Below, one piece after another: positions 8,064 to 17,099 of a stretch of 64,000 nucleotides of DNA. The position numbers were made by a program, and so were the translations under genes. The notes under the pieces are model-generated. The model was not told where the DNA came from. It made no database searches and saw only the letters and a list, made by a program, of their open reading frames with translations. Source of the stretch: Ramlibacter alkalitolerans (GTDB lineage: Bacteria > Pseudomonadota > Gammaproteobacteria > Burkholderiales > Burkholderiaceae_C); the NCBI RefSeq assembly GCF_016722765.1, contig NZ_JAEQND010000007.1, positions 124,001 through 188,000 on the forward strand. The letters run 5' to 3'. Numbering within the stretch: position 1 is the first letter of the stretch; the number at the start of each line of letters is the position of its first letter.

Positions 8064-8935
8064 GCGTGGTGCCGTCCTGCGTAATCGCGCGCGAACTGGT
8101 AGGCCACGCGGCCGCTGCGCGAGCCGCGCTCCAGCGCCCACACCAGCGCCTGCGGGCGCGCCGCGGCGATGTCCGCCTCGGGCACGCCGAAGTGCTGCAG
8201 CCACGTCGCCGTGATGTGCAGGTATTCCTCCTGGCTGAAGGGATAGAAGCTCACCCACAGGCCGAAGCGCTCGGACAGCGAGATCTTCTCCTCCACCACC
8301 TCGCCAGGGTGCACCTCGCCATCCTCGGTGTGCGTATACGTGAGGTTCTCCTTCATGTACTCGGGCAGCAGGTGGCGCCGGTTGCTGGTGGCGTAGATCA
8401 GCACGTTGGGCGTGGAAGCGGCCACCGAGCCATCGAGGATCGACTTGAGCGCCTTGTAGCCCGCCTCGCCCTCCTCGAAGCTCAGGTCGTCGCAGAAGAT
8501 CATGAACTTCTCGGGCCGGCCGGACACCACGTCGACGATGTCGGGGAGATCCGTGAGGTCCGCCTTGTCCACCTCGATCAGCCGCAGCCCCTGCTGCGCA
8601 TACGCATTGAGGCAGGCCTTGATCAGGGAAGACTTGCCGGTGCCGCGCGCACCCGTCAGCAGCACGTTGTTGGCCGGATGGCCCTGCACGAACTGCAGCG
8701 TGTTGCGCTGGATCTTCTCCTTCTGCGGCTCGATCTCCTTCAGGTCGTCGAGCGCGATCGTGCCCACGTGGCGCACCGGCTCCAGCACGCCATGGCCGCT
8801 GGCGCGCTTGCGATAGCGCCAGGCGATCGCGCCATTCCAGTCGGGCGCCGACAGCGGCTGCGGCAGGATCGCCTCGATGCGACCGAGCAGTTGCATGGCG
8901 CGGTCGATGAGGACGTCGAATTTCTCTTGGGTCAT
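8060..8935 (-). CDS. DUF815-family AAA ATPase
   Basis: A 291-residue cytoplasmic P-loop ATPase of the DUF815 family. Walker A GARGTGKSS begins at residue 95, and a Walker B-like KFMIFCDDLSF follows about 55 residues later, with a sensor-like IYATSNRRHLLP. The biochemical role of the family is unknown. The ATG at 8935 lies only two bases after the argJ stop, and its stop overlaps the NUDIX start, so argJ-DUF815-NUDIX look translationally linked; this order is common in Burkholderiales. Confidence 0.9.
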   Translation of the reverse strand: MTQEKFDVLIDRAMQLLGRIEAILPQPLSAPDWNGAIAWRYRKRASGHGVLEPVRHVGTIALDDLKEIEPQKEKIQRNTLQFVQGHPANNVLLTGARGTGKSSLIKACLNAYAQQGLRLIEVDKADLTDLPDIVDVVSGRPEKFMIFCDDLSFEEGEAGYKALKSILDGSVAASTPNVLIYATSNRRHLLPEYMKENLTYTHTEDGEVHPGEVVEEKISLSERFGLWVSFYPFSQEEYLHITATWLQHFGVPEADIAAARPQALVWALERGSRSGRVAYQFARDYAGRHHA

Positions 8936-8937
8936 CA

Positions 8938-10164
8938 CTAGGAACGGTAATCGGCGTTGATGCTCACGTACTCGTGGCTGAAGTCGCAGGTCCAGACCTG
9001 GTCGGCGGCACCGCCGCGGCCCAGGCCGACCCGCACGGTGATCTCCTGCTGCTTCATCACGCGCTGCCCGTCTTCCTCGCGGTAGGCGGGATGCCGCCCG
9101 CCCCGCGTGGCAACGTGCACGTCGTCCAGGTGCAGCTCGATCTTCGTCTGGTCCAGGTCGGCGATGCCGGCATAGCCGACGGCGGCCAGGATGCGCCCGA
9201 GGTTCGGGTCGCTGGCGAAGAACGCCGTCTTCACCAGCGGCGAATGGGCGATCGCATAAGCCACCTGCCGGCATTCGGCGGCGTCCCTGCCGCCTTCCAC
9301 CCGCACGGTGATGAACTTGGTCGCGCCCTCGCCATCGCGCACGATCGCCTGCGCCAGCAGGCGCGCCACTTCCAGCATCGCTTCCTTGAGCGCCGTGCCC
9401 GTGGGCGTGTGCAGCGAGGTGATCACCGGGTGCTGCGCCTTCTGGGTGGCGATGACCACGAAAGAGTCGTTGGTGGACGTGTCGCCGTCGACCGTCACGC
9501 GGTTGAACGAACCCTCGGCCAGCTCGAACGCGAGTTGCGGCAGCAGCCGCGGATCGATCTGCGCATCGGTGGCGAGGAAGCCCAGCATGGTCGCCATGTT
9601 CGGCCGGATCATGCCCGCGCCCTTGCTGATGCCGGTGATCGTCACCGTGGCACCCTCGATGCGAACCTGCCGGCTGAAGGCCTTCGGCACCGTGTCGGTG
9701 GTCATGATGCCTTCGGCGGCGCGCAGCCAGTGCGCCGGCTGCGCATCGGCGATCGCCGCCGGCAGGCCCGCCTCGATGCGCTCCACCGGGAGCTGCTCCA
9801 TGATCACGCCGGTGGAAAAGGGCAGGACCTGCGCGGGTGCCACTTGCAGCAGCCTGGCGGCCGCGGCGCACGTGGCGCGGGCCCGCGCGAGCCCCTCCTC
9901 GCCGGTTCCGGCGTTCGCGTTGCCGGTGTTGATCACGATCGCCCGGATGTCGCCCGCCAGCAGGTGCTCCCGGCACACCTGCACCGGCGCCGCGCAGAAG
10001 CGGTTCTGGGTGAACACGCCGCCGACGGCCGTGCCTTCGTCGAGCAGGACGACGGTGAGGTCCTTGCGATTCGCCTTGCGGATGCCGGCTTCGGCGACGC
10101 CGATGCGAACGCCCGGAACCGGGTGCAGCGTTGCCGCGCCCGGGGCGCTCAGGTTGACTGCCAT
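8938..10164 (-). CDS. argJ: bifunctional glutamate N-acetyltransferase / amino-acid N-acetyltransferase
   Basis: A 408-residue ArgJ, which transfers acetyl between N-acetylornithine and glutamate in the cyclic arginine pathway. The protein is made as a precursor that cuts itself before a conserved threonine; here that is Thr192 in NMATMLGF, preceded by the usual GISKGAGMI. Other signatures are [11 protein letters not shown] near the N-terminus and [14 protein letters not shown]. Length and termini are normal. The ATG at 10164 follows a gap holding a dispersed repeat. Confidence 0.97.
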   Translation of the reverse strand: MAVNLSAPGAATLHPVPGVRIGVAEAGIRKANRKDLTVVLLDEGTAVGGVFTQNRFCAAPVQVCREHLLAGDIRAIVINTGNANAGTGEEGLARARATCAAAARLLQVAPAQVLPFSTGVIMEQLPVERIEAGLPAAIADAQPAHWLRAAEGIMTTDTVPKAFSRQVRIEGATVTITGISKGAGMIRPNMATMLGFLATDAQIDPRLLPQLAFELAEGSFNRVTVDGDTSTNDSFVVIATQKAQHPVITSLHTPTGTALKEAMLEVARLLAQAIVRDGEGATKFITVRVEGGRDAAECRQVAYAIAHSPLVKTAFFASDPNLGRILAAVGYAGIADLDQTKIELHLDDVHVATRGGRHPAYREEDGQRVMKQQEITVRVGLGRGGAADQVWTCDFSHEYVSINADYRS

Positions 10165-10186
10165 GGAATGCCCTTGTGATGAAGAG

Positions 10187-10215
10187 AAGTGCGGTGGACC
10201 CCTGCCTGCACGGGG
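10187..10215. repeat. short dispersed repeat upstream of argJ
   Basis: The stretch around ACCCCTGCCTGCACGGGGGT is a small hairpin followed by GACGGG. It resembles the widespread betaproteobacterial repeat seen more clearly at 60784-60839 (ATTCCCGC-CTGC-GCGGGAAT-GACG). It sits between argJ and the rhodanese gene. Confidence 0.45.
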
Positions 10216-10228
10216 GTGACGGGATGGA

Positions 10229-10669
10229 TCAGCCCTGCCGCCACGGCAGCCCGCGCCGGCGCCAGCCCCCGCGCGTATCGCGATGCCCCTGCTCGTCGGG
10301 GTCGCCCTGGAAGCCCTCGAGGATGTTGTAGGCCTGGTAGCCGAGTTCGGCAGCCCGCCGGGACGAGGCGACCGAACGCACGCCGCTGCGGCACAGCATG
10401 ACGATGCGGCTGCCGGCCGGCACCTGGGCGCGCAGCTGCTCGTCGAAGTCGGCGCGCACCTGCATGCCCGGCCAGTGCTTCCACTCGATGGCGATCGCGC
10501 CGGGGATGTAGCCCACCCAGTCGCGCTCGGCGTCGGTGCGAATGTCAACCAGAACCGCCTGGCCCGACTGCCACCAGCGGCACGCGAGTTCGGGCGTGAC
10601 GTCGCCGGCGTAGCCCTCGGCGGGCCGGGGCGGGTCGAGGTCGTCCGGGGAGGAAGCGGCGGCGTTCAT
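10229..10669 (-). CDS. rhodanese-like domain protein
   Basis: A single-domain rhodanese of 146 residues. The active-site loop is MLCRSGVRS with the catalytic Cys93, which can carry a persulfide. The domain-opening motif [16 protein letters not shown] is also clear. No signal peptide is seen, so it is probably cytoplasmic. The ATG at 10669 gives [10 protein letters not shown]. It is on the same strand as argJ, 64 bases upstream of it. The sulfur donor and acceptor are not predictable. Confidence 0.9.
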   Translation of the reverse strand: MNAAASSPDDLDPPRPAEGYAGDVTPELACRWWQSGQAVLVDIRTDAERDWVGYIPGAIAIEWKHWPGMQVRADFDEQLRAQVPAGSRIVMLCRSGVRSVASSRRAAELGYQAYNILEGFQGDPDEQGHRDTRGGWRRRGLPWRQG

Positions 10670-10701
10670 GGCGTGGATTCTGCCAGCGCCGCCGCCCCGG
10701 A

Positions 10702-11493
10702 TCACACGATCCGGACCTGCAGGTTGGGCAGCTTGTCGATGTGGATCTCGATCACGTCGCCCTTCACCACCGGCCCGACGTTCTCCGGCGTGCCCGAGTA
10801 GATGATGTCGCCAGGGAACAGTTCGTTGGCTTCGGAGAGGTGGGCGATCTGCTCGGCGACCGACCAGATCATCTGGTTCAGGTTGGCGTTCTGCTTGACC
10901 TGCCCGTTCACCTTCAGCCAGATCGCGCCCTCGCGGAAGTGGCCGGTCTGCGCCGCGGTGTGCATCGGCCCGAGCACCGCCGAGTGGTCGAAGCTCTTGC
11001 CGATCTCCCACGGCTTCTTCTGGTCGCCCATGGCGCGCTGCAGATCGCGGCGCGTCATGTCGAGGCCCAGCGTGTAGCCCCACACGTGGTCGAGCGCGCT
11101 GGCGACCGGGATGTTGCGGCCGCCGCGGCCGATGGCGGCCACCAGCTCCACCTCGTAGTGGTAGTTCTTCGTCAAGCTGGGATAAGGGTGCGCCCCTACG
11201 GTCCCGGGTGCCACGAACTGGATCGCGTCGGTGGGCTTCTGGAAGAAGAACGGCGGTTCACGGTTGGGGTCGGAGCCCATCTCGATCGAGTGCGCGCGGT
11301 AGTTGCGGCCGATGCAGTAGATGCGGCGCACCGGGAACGCCATGTCGGAGCCCGCCACGGGAATGGTGCTGTCCGCCACGGCGAAGGGGGTGCGCCCGCT
11401 GCCCGCGGCGCCGCCCATCGCAGCGCAGCCGCCGAGGCCGGCAGCCGCCATGGCTGCGGACCCCTGGAAGAAACGCCTTCTTTTCATCTTCAC
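10702..11493 (-). CDS. fumarylacetoacetate-hydrolase-family protein with a Tat-like leader
   Basis: A 263-residue FAH-superfamily protein; members are metal-dependent C-C hydrolases, decarboxylases or isomerases of keto acids. Metal ligands Glu114 and Glu116 (YHYEVELVA) and Asp145 (TLGLDMT) are present. Unusually the N-terminus MKMKRRRFFQGSAAMAAAG is a twin-arginine type leader, and LGGC at 20-23 resembles a lipobox. FAH enzymes are normally cytoplasmic, so this copy may be exported or lipid-anchored. It is divergent from the TRAP transporter, suggesting a shared substrate. An alternative is that a downstream start is used, but no good one is seen before the conserved fold. Confidence 0.82.
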   Translation of the reverse strand: MKMKRRRFFQGSAAMAAAGLGGCAAMGGAAGSGRTPFAVADSTIPVAGSDMAFPVRRIYCIGRNYRAHSIEMGSDPNREPPFFFQKPTDAIQFVAPGTVGAHPYPSLTKNYHYEVELVAAIGRGGRNIPVASALDHVWGYTLGLDMTRRDLQRAMGDQKKPWEIGKSFDHSAVLGPMHTAAQTGHFREGAIWLKVNGQVKQNANLNQMIWSVAEQIAHLSEANELFPGDIIYSGTPENVGPVVKGDVIEIHIDKLPNLQVRIV

Positions 11494-11593
11494 GTTGTTG
11501 TCTCCTGGATGTGGGGATGTGCGGGTCCACGGTTGACAGCCATCCGTCAGGAAACTGCGTCATTCGGAGCTAGCCGATCCGTGTAAACCCTCT

Positions 11594-11611
11594 CGGCGCT
11601 TGTAAGTGCCG
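11594..11611. promoter_or_regulatory. near-palindrome in the dctP / FAH divergent region
   Basis: CGGCGCTT-GT-AAGTGCCG, with 7 of 8 arm positions paired, lies 44 bases before the dctP start. It may be an operator for the transporter; no regulator gene is adjacent. Confidence 0.3.
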
Positions 11612-11655
11612 AATCAAAGATAGCCCGTCGCATAAACCAACGCAAGGAGACAAGC

Positions 11656-12777
11656 ATGAGCGAGATGAAAACCCCCCGCCGTCGCGGTCTGCTGAAGGGA
11701 GCCGCCGTTGCCGCCGGTGCCATGTCGGCCCCGATGGTCTCCATGGCGCAGACGACGTCCTTCCGCTTCCAGAGCACCTGGCCAGCCAAGGACCTGTTCC
11801 ACGAGTTCGCCAACGACTTCGCCAAGAAGGTGAACGACATGGCGGGAGGCCGCCTCAAGATCGAGGTGCTGCCTTCGGGCGCGGTGGTCCCCGCGTTCCA
11901 GCTGCTCGAAGCCGTCAACAAGGGCACGCTCGATGGCGGCCACGGCGTGGTGGCGTACCACTATGGCAAGAACTCCGCCCTGGCGCTGTGGGGCTCCGGC
12001 CCGGCCTTCGGCATGGACCCGAACATGGTCCTGTCCTGGCACTACTACGGCGGCGGCAGGGCGCTGCTGGACGAGATCTACAAGTCCATCAACATGGACG
12101 TGGTCTCGTACCTGTACGGCCCGCAGCCCTGCCAGCCCCTGGGCTGGTTCAAGAAGCCGGTCGCCAACGTCGCGCAGTTCAAGGGCCTGAAGTACCGCAC
12201 CGTGGGCCTCGCGGTCGACATGTTCAAGGAACTCGGCGCCTCCGTGAACCCGCTGCCCGGCGGTGAGATCGTGCCCGCGCTGGACCGCGGCCTCATCGAC
12301 GCGGCCGAATTCAACAACGCGAGCTCCGACCGCATCCTCGGCTTCCCCGACGTGGCCAAGAACTGCATGCTGCAGTCCTTCCACCAGTCGGGCGAGCAGT
12401 TCGAGATCCTGTTCAACAAGACGAAGTACAACGCGCTGCCCGCCGACCTCAAGGCGATCATCGACTACGCGGTCCAGGCTGCGAGCGCCGACGAATCCTG
12501 GAAGTTGATCGACCGCAACTCCAAGGACTACATCGAGCTGAAGACCAAGGACAAGATCGCCTTCTACAAGACGCCCGATTCCATCCTGCGCGCGCAGCTG
12601 GAGGCCTGGGACAAGGTGGTGGCCGCCAAGTCCAAGGAAAACCCGTTCTTCCAGAAGGTGCTGGCCTCCCAGCGCGCCTTCGCGGAGCGCGCCGTCCAGT
12701 GGCAGAACGACTATTTCGTCGACTACAAGATGGCTTTCAACCGCTACTTCCGCCAGGCCGGCGGCAAGAAGACCTGA
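11656..12777 (+). CDS. dctP: TRAP transporter solute-binding protein (DctP type)
   Basis: A 373-residue periplasmic binding protein of a tripartite ATP-independent transporter. The leader has a twin-arginine motif (PRRRGLLKGAAVAAG) and a likely cleavage after SMAQ. The body has the DctP features FQSTWPAKD, LEVLPSG-type (KIEVLPSGAVVP) and the ligand-contacting LKYRTVGLAVDMFKELG region with the conserved arginine. It has the GxEIVPALDRGLIDAAEF stretch typical of the family binding carboxylates or keto acids; the exact ligand cannot be read. A strong AAGGAGA site precedes the ATG. It is followed by a terminator and then dctQM. Confidence 0.93.
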   Translation: MSEMKTPRRRGLLKGAAVAAGAMSAPMVSMAQTTSFRFQSTWPAKDLFHEFANDFAKKVNDMAGGRLKIEVLPSGAVVPAFQLLEAVNKGTLDGGHGVVAYHYGKNSALALWGSGPAFGMDPNMVLSWHYYGGGRALLDEIYKSINMDVVSYLYGPQPCQPLGWFKKPVANVAQFKGLKYRTVGLAVDMFKELGASVNPLPGGEIVPALDRGLIDAAEFNNASSDRILGFPDVAKNCMLQSFHQSGEQFEILFNKTKYNALPADLKAIIDYAVQAASADESWKLIDRNSKDYIELKTKDKIAFYKTPDSILRAQLEAWDKVVAAKSKENPFFQKVLASQRAFAERAVQWQNDYFVDYKMAFNRYFRQAGGKKT

Positions 12778-12796
12778 TCGGGCGGGCCGGCGAAGG

Positions 12797-12821
12797 GGGC
12801 GGCGCCAGCCGCCCTTTTTTT
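12797..12821 (+). terminator. intrinsic terminator between dctP and dctQ
   Basis: The stem GGGCGGC (12797-12803) / GCCGCCC (12808-12814) has a four-base loop GCCA and is followed by seven T (12815-12821). It lies after dctP and before dctQ, so it would give more binding protein than membrane subunits, with partial read-through. Confidence 0.85.
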
Positions 12822-12852
12822 GACCGGGATGGGCCTGCGATGAAGGATAACT

Positions 12853-13470
12853 ATGCAGAAACTATTACTGGCCATCGACCGGTTGTCCACCTGGATCGGG
12901 CAGCTGTTCGCCTGGGCGATCGTCCTCCTGACGGGACTGATCTCGTGGGAGGTTTTCTCCCGCTATGCGCTCGACAAGCCGCACGGCTGGGCGCTGGACG
13001 TGCAGATCATGCTGTACGGCATCCTGTTCATGATGGCCGGCGCCTACACGCTGTCCAAGAACGGGCACGTGCGCGGTGACGTGCTGTACGGCTTCTTCCG
13101 GCCGCGCACGCAAGCCACGCTGGACCTGATCCTGTACATCCTGTTCTTCCTGCCCGGCGTGATCGCGATGACGTACGCCGGCTGGGTCTACTTCGGTGAG
13201 TCGCTCGCCATCCGGGAGACCACCTTCAACGCGGACCCGATCCCCGTCTATCCGTTCAAGTTCTTCATCTCCTTCGCAGGTGCCATCCTGCTGCTGCAGG
13301 GCCTCGTCGAGATCGCGCGCTGCGTGATCTGCATCCGCGAAGGCCAGTGGCCCTCGCGCGAACAGGACGTCGAGGAAGTGGACGTCGACAAGCTCAAGGC
13401 GATGGTGCACGCCGATCCGCACTCCGAACTGGCCGCGCCGCCCGCCGAGCGTGGAGGGGGACCGCTGTGA
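12853..13470 (+). CDS. dctQ: TRAP transporter small permease subunit
   Basis: A 205-residue four-helix inner-membrane protein of the DctQ family, which pairs with the large subunit. Hydrophobic segments fall at about residues 12-35, 50-70, 95-118 and 135-158. The motif WEVFSRYALDKPHGWALD is the usual DctQ signature. Its acidic C-terminal tail (EEVDVDKLKAMV) is cytoplasmic by prediction. An AAGGA site precedes the ATG. Its stop overlaps the dctM GTG. Confidence 0.92.
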   Translation: MQKLLLAIDRLSTWIGQLFAWAIVLLTGLISWEVFSRYALDKPHGWALDVQIMLYGILFMMAGAYTLSKNGHVRGDVLYGFFRPRTQATLDLILYILFFLPGVIAMTYAGWVYFGESLAIRETTFNADPIPVYPFKFFISFAGAILLLQGLVEIARCVICIREGQWPSREQDVEEVDVDKLKAMVHADPHSELAAPPAERGGGPL

Positions 13471-15587
13471 AAATCCGCAAGGAACTCTGGTTCGGCTTCT
13501 CGCTGATGGCGGTGATCGTCAGCGCCGCCCTCTACATGCTGGTCAGCGTCGAGCACATCGAGCGCGGCCACATCGGCCTGCTGATGCTCTCCCTGGTGGT
13601 CGTGGCCATCATGCTGGGCTTCCCCACTGCCTTCACGCTGATGGGCATGGGGATGATCTTCACCTGGCTCGCCTACAACAGGAACACGACGCACACGCTG
13701 GACCTGATGGTGCAGGCCACGTTCAAGACGATGGGCAACGACGTGCTCATCGCCATCCCCTTGTTCGTGTTCATGGGCTACATCGTCGAGCGCGCGAACC
13801 TGATCGAGCGCCTGTTCAAGAGCATCCACCTCGCACTGGCGCGCCTGCCCGGCGCCCTGGCGGTGGCCACGCTGGTGACCTGCGCGATCTTCGCCACTGC
13901 CACCGGCATCGTGGGGGCCGTCGTGACGCTCATGGGCCTGCTGGCGATGCCTGCGATGCTCAAGGCGGGCTACAGCGTGCGGCTGACGGCCGGCTCCATC
14001 ACGGCGGGCGGATGCCTGGGCATCCTGATCCCGCCCTCGGTGCTGCTGATCGTCTACGGCGCGACCGCCGGCGTTTCCGTGGTGCAGCTCTATGCCGGGG
14101 CCTTCTTCCCCGGCCTGATGCTCACGGGCCTGTACATCATCTACGTGATCTTGCTGGCCAAGCTGAAGCCGTCGATCGCACCGCCGCTGACGGCCGAAGA
14201 CCGCTTCGTTCCGCTGCCTCCCATGACGCAGCGGATCACGAACCCCAATGGCACGCAGTACGCGCTGGCAGGCCTGGTCGCGGCGCTCAAGGGCCGTCGC
14301 AACCACGACGTGCCCACCCGCTACCTGGCGGGGCAGCTGGCACTGGTGTTCGCGCCGCTGCTGCTGTTCGTGTTCGCCTCGCTCTGGAGCTACAAGCTCG
14401 TCACCGAGCCGCTGGAGGCCGAGGCCCAGTACGAGAGCCTCACCCGCATGGGCGAGGGTGGCCCCTCTGCCCTGCGCAGCAACGCGGGCGGGCTCGCGGA
14501 GCCCCCGGCCGCGGGCGGGCTGGCGGAACCGCCTGCTGCCGGCGGCCTGGCAGAGCCCCCGGCGAGCGGTGGGCTGGCGGAGCCCCCGGCGGGTGGCAGC
14601 CTCACCGAACCGCCGGCGGATCCCGCGGCGCCGGGCAGCTTGGCGGAGCCTCCCGCCCAAGGCGGGGTCGCCGAACCGCCGGTGGCCAGCGGCGGCGTCA
14701 GCGAGCCTCCGGCCGCCGGCCGTGTCGCCGAGCCCTCCAGCAGCGTGCAGGATCCGGCGCTCTCCGGCAGCGTGCGCGAGCCTCCCGGCGCCGGGGCCGC
14801 GGCGACGGCCGCCCAGCCGGGCGCAGAGCGCGCCGCGCCGACCGGGTGGTGGATCACCTTGGGCGTGTTCGGCTTCCTGCTGGCGGTCTTCTACGCGCTG
14901 CTGAGCTTCGCGCGGCTGGAAGTGTTCAAGATGCTGCTGACCAGCTTCTTCCCGCTGATGGTGCTGATCCTGGCGGTGCTCGGTTCGATCGTCCTGGGTC
15001 TCGCCACGCCGACGGAGGCGGCCGCAGTGGGAGCGCTCGGCGGCTTCCTGCTCGCCATCGCCTACCGGCAGCTGACGTTCGACGTGATCAAGGAAAGCGT
15101 CTTCCTCACCGCGAAGACTTCGGCCATGGTGTGCTGGCTGTTCGTCGGCTCCGCGATCTTCTCGGCGGCCTTCGCGCTGCTGGGAGGCCAGGAGCTGGTG
15201 GAGCGCTGGGTGCTGGGCATGAACCTGAGCAAGACGCAATTCATGCTGCTGTCGCAGGTGATCATCTTCATCCTGGGCTGGCCGCTGGAATGGACCGAGA
15301 TCATCGTGATCTTCATGCCGATCTTCGTGCCGCTGCTGGACAAGTTCGGCGTGGACCCGCTGCTGTTCGGCCTGCTGGTGGCGCTGAACCTGCAGACTGC
15401 GTTCCTGTCCCCGCCGGTGGCCATGTCCGCCTTCTACCTGAAGGGAGTGAGCCCGCCGCACGTGACCCTGAACGAGATCTTCATAGGGATGATGCCGTTC
15501 ATGGGCATGCAGATCGTCGCGATCTTCCTGCTGTACGTCTGGCCGGAGGTGGGCCTGTGGCTGCCCTCCGTGCTGTACGCACGCTAG
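13467..15587 (+). CDS. dctM: TRAP transporter large permease with an EPP-repeat insert
   Basis: The DctM subunit that carries substrate with sodium or proton flow. It starts at a GTG (13467) overlapping the dctQ stop. The product is 706 residues, far above the usual 425-450. The N-terminal half (to about residue 260) and the C-terminal part (from about 455, including LGLATPTEAAAVGA and LNLQTAFLSPPV) are normal DctM. Between them are a further hydrophobic segment (LALVFAPLLLFVF) and a low-complexity insert at about residues 330-455 made of GGLAEPPAA-type units. Large-form DctM proteins of betaproteobacteria can have extra helices, but the repeat is notable. Confidence 0.92.
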   Translation: MKIRKELWFGFSLMAVIVSAALYMLVSVEHIERGHIGLLMLSLVVVAIMLGFPTAFTLMGMGMIFTWLAYNRNTTHTLDLMVQATFKTMGNDVLIAIPLFVFMGYIVERANLIERLFKSIHLALARLPGALAVATLVTCAIFATATGIVGAVVTLMGLLAMPAMLKAGYSVRLTAGSITAGGCLGILIPPSVLLIVYGATAGVSVVQLYAGAFFPGLMLTGLYIIYVILLAKLKPSIAPPLTAEDRFVPLPPMTQRITNPNGTQYALAGLVAALKGRRNHDVPTRYLAGQLALVFAPLLLFVFASLWSYKLVTEPLEAEAQYESLTRMGEGGPSALRSNAGGLAEPPAAGGLAEPPAAGGLAEPPASGGLAEPPAGGSLTEPPADPAAPGSLAEPPAQGGVAEPPVASGGVSEPPAAGRVAEPSSSVQDPALSGSVREPPGAGAAATAAQPGAERAAPTGWWITLGVFGFLLAVFYALLSFARLEVFKMLLTSFFPLMVLILAVLGSIVLGLATPTEAAAVGALGGFLLAIAYRQLTFDVIKESVFLTAKTSAMVCWLFVGSAIFSAAFALLGGQELVERWVLGMNLSKTQFMLLSQVIIFILGWPLEWTEIIVIFMPIFVPLLDKFGVDPLLFGLLVALNLQTAFLSPPVAMSAFYLKGVSPPHVTLNEIFIGMMPFMGMQIVAIFLLYVWPEVGLWLPSVLYAR
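14487..14790 (+). repeat. tandem coding repeat in dctM (GG[LV]xEPPxx units)
   Basis: About ten head-to-tail units begin GGLAEPPAA, GGLAEPPAA, GGLAEPPAS, GGLAEPPAG and drift to GSLTEPPAD, GSLAEPPAQ, GGVAEPPVA, GGVSEPPAA, GRVAEPSSS, GSVREPPGA. The first four are 27 bases each. The DNA copies differ at silent positions, so the protein repeat is older than a recent slippage event. Confidence 0.85.
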
Positions 15588-15600
15588 GAGTGTGGGCGAG

Positions 15601-15624
15601 GAAAGGCGGCTTCGGCCGCTTTTC
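15601..15624 (+). terminator. terminator after dctM
   Basis: GAAAGGCGGC (15601-15610) and GCCGCTTTTC (15615-15624) form a stem with a TTCG loop and one G-T pair; the distal arm is T-rich. It lies 13 bases after the dctM stop. Confidence 0.65.
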
Positions 15625-15753
15625 CATTTCTGGAGCAGGAGAAGACGGCCGCGACATGGGTGGTGATGCAGAAGGCGCAGCGGCGTGCCGCCCGAACAGC
15701 TTGCGTCCTCGGCCCACAAGTTCCCCCTGATCGTCGCGCAAGAATCGACGCAC

Positions 15754-17079
15754 ATGGATTTCGCCCTCTGGTCGGTGATCGTCGGGATGCTGCTGGTGCT
15801 GATGGCGCTGGCCTCCACGGTCCTCAAGCGCCTGCCCCTCTCCACCGGCATGCTGTACCTGCTGGTCGGCATCGGCGTCAGTCCCCTGGGCCTCCACCTG
15901 CTGGCGCTGCAGCCGGGCACCGATTCGCGAATGCTGGAGCGCATGGCGGAAGTCGTGGTGCTGCTCTCGCTGTTCACCGCCGGGCTCAAGCTCAGCGCGG
16001 GGCTGCGCGACAGCCGCTGGGCGCTCCCCGTGCGGCTGGCGCTCAGCGCGATGGTCGTCACCGTGGGACTCATCGCGCTGGCGGCCTGGCTGCTGCTCGA
16101 CCTGCCCCCGGGAGCCTGCGTGCTGCTGGGCGCGATCCTCGCACCGACCGACCCGGTGCTCGCCTCCGACGTGCAGGTGCACGAGCCCGGTGACCGCGAC
16201 AAGCTGCGGTTCGCCCTGACCGGCGAGGGCGGCCTCAATGACGGCAGCGCCTTCCCCTTCGTGATGCTGGGACTGGGCCTGCTCGGCCTGCATGACCTGG
16301 GCACGGCCGGCTGGCGCTGGCTCGCCATCGACGTGCTGTGGGCCACGGCCGCCGGCCTGGCGACCGGCTGGATCCTCGGCATGGCCACCGGCCGGCTGGT
16401 GCTCCACCTGCGGCGCGAGCACAAGGAGGCGATCGGCCTCGACGACTTCCTGGCGCTGGGCCTCATCGCCCTGTCGTACGGTTGCGCGCTGCTGCTGCAT
16501 GCCTACGGCTTCCTCGCCGTGTTCGCCGCCGGCGTCTCCCTGCGACGCCTGGAGCAGCGCGAAAGCAGCGGCGAGGTCGACGCGCGCTCGGTGCAACAGG
16601 CGCTGGTGGATCCGGACCGCAGCCTGGCCGAAAGCGCCGCGGTGGATCCGCGCCACGCGCCGGCCTTCATGGCGCAGGCGGTCCTGGGCTTCAACGAACA
16701 GGCCGAGCGCATCGGCGAGCTCACGATCGTGATCGCCGTGGGCGCCGTGCTGTGGGCCGTGGACTGGTCCAGCGCCGACTGGCGCTTCGTCGCGCTGCTG
16801 CTGCTGGTCATCCGGCCGCTCGCGGTGGGCCTGGGATTGGCGGGCGCGCGCGTGTCGCGCCGGCAGCAATGGCTGATCGGCTGGTTCGGCATCCGCGGGG
16901 TGGGCTCGCTCTATTACCTGATGTTCGCCATCAACTACGGCCTCCATCCGGCGCTCGCGCAGCGCCTGACCGCGCTCACGCTGGGCGTGATCGTGGTCTC
17001 CGTCGTCGTGCACGGCATCTCCGTCACCCCGCTGATGGCCGCCTACGAGAATGCGCTCGAGGCGCGGCGCAGGGGCTGA
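15754..17079 (+). CDS. CPA1-type cation/proton antiporter
   Basis: A polytopic sodium/proton or potassium/proton exchanger of the CPA1 (NhaP-like) group. About a dozen hydrophobic segments are seen. The membrane motifs APTDPVLASDV and GEGGLNDGSAFPF are the family's ion-binding region, and IRGVGSLYYLMFA near the C-terminus is also typical. I take the ATG at 15754 (MDFALWSVIVG), giving 441 residues; the frame is open back to 15685 but that part is not membrane-like. It stands alone between the TRAP operon and icmF. The transported ion cannot be told from sequence. Confidence 0.88.
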   Translation: MDFALWSVIVGMLLVLMALASTVLKRLPLSTGMLYLLVGIGVSPLGLHLLALQPGTDSRMLERMAEVVVLLSLFTAGLKLSAGLRDSRWALPVRLALSAMVVTVGLIALAAWLLLDLPPGACVLLGAILAPTDPVLASDVQVHEPGDRDKLRFALTGEGGLNDGSAFPFVMLGLGLLGLHDLGTAGWRWLAIDVLWATAAGLATGWILGMATGRLVLHLRREHKEAIGLDDFLALGLIALSYGCALLLHAYGFLAVFAAGVSLRRLEQRESSGEVDARSVQQALVDPDRSLAESAAVDPRHAPAFMAQAVLGFNEQAERIGELTIVIAVGAVLWAVDWSSADWRFVALLLLVIRPLAVGLGLAGARVSRRQQWLIGWFGIRGVGSLYYLMFAINYGLHPALAQRLTALTLGVIVVSVVVHGISVTPLMAAYENALEARRRG

Positions 17080-17099
17080 TCAAGCCCTTCCGCCGCCCG

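Noticed and set aside
14487..14790. CRISPR-like regular repeats
   Set aside because: Units are in-frame coding repeats without unique spacers and with silent differences.
13248..16466. 1072-codon minus-strand open frame across dctM and the antiporter
   Set aside because: Crosses two well-recognised genes and a terminator; low-complexity mirror sequence.
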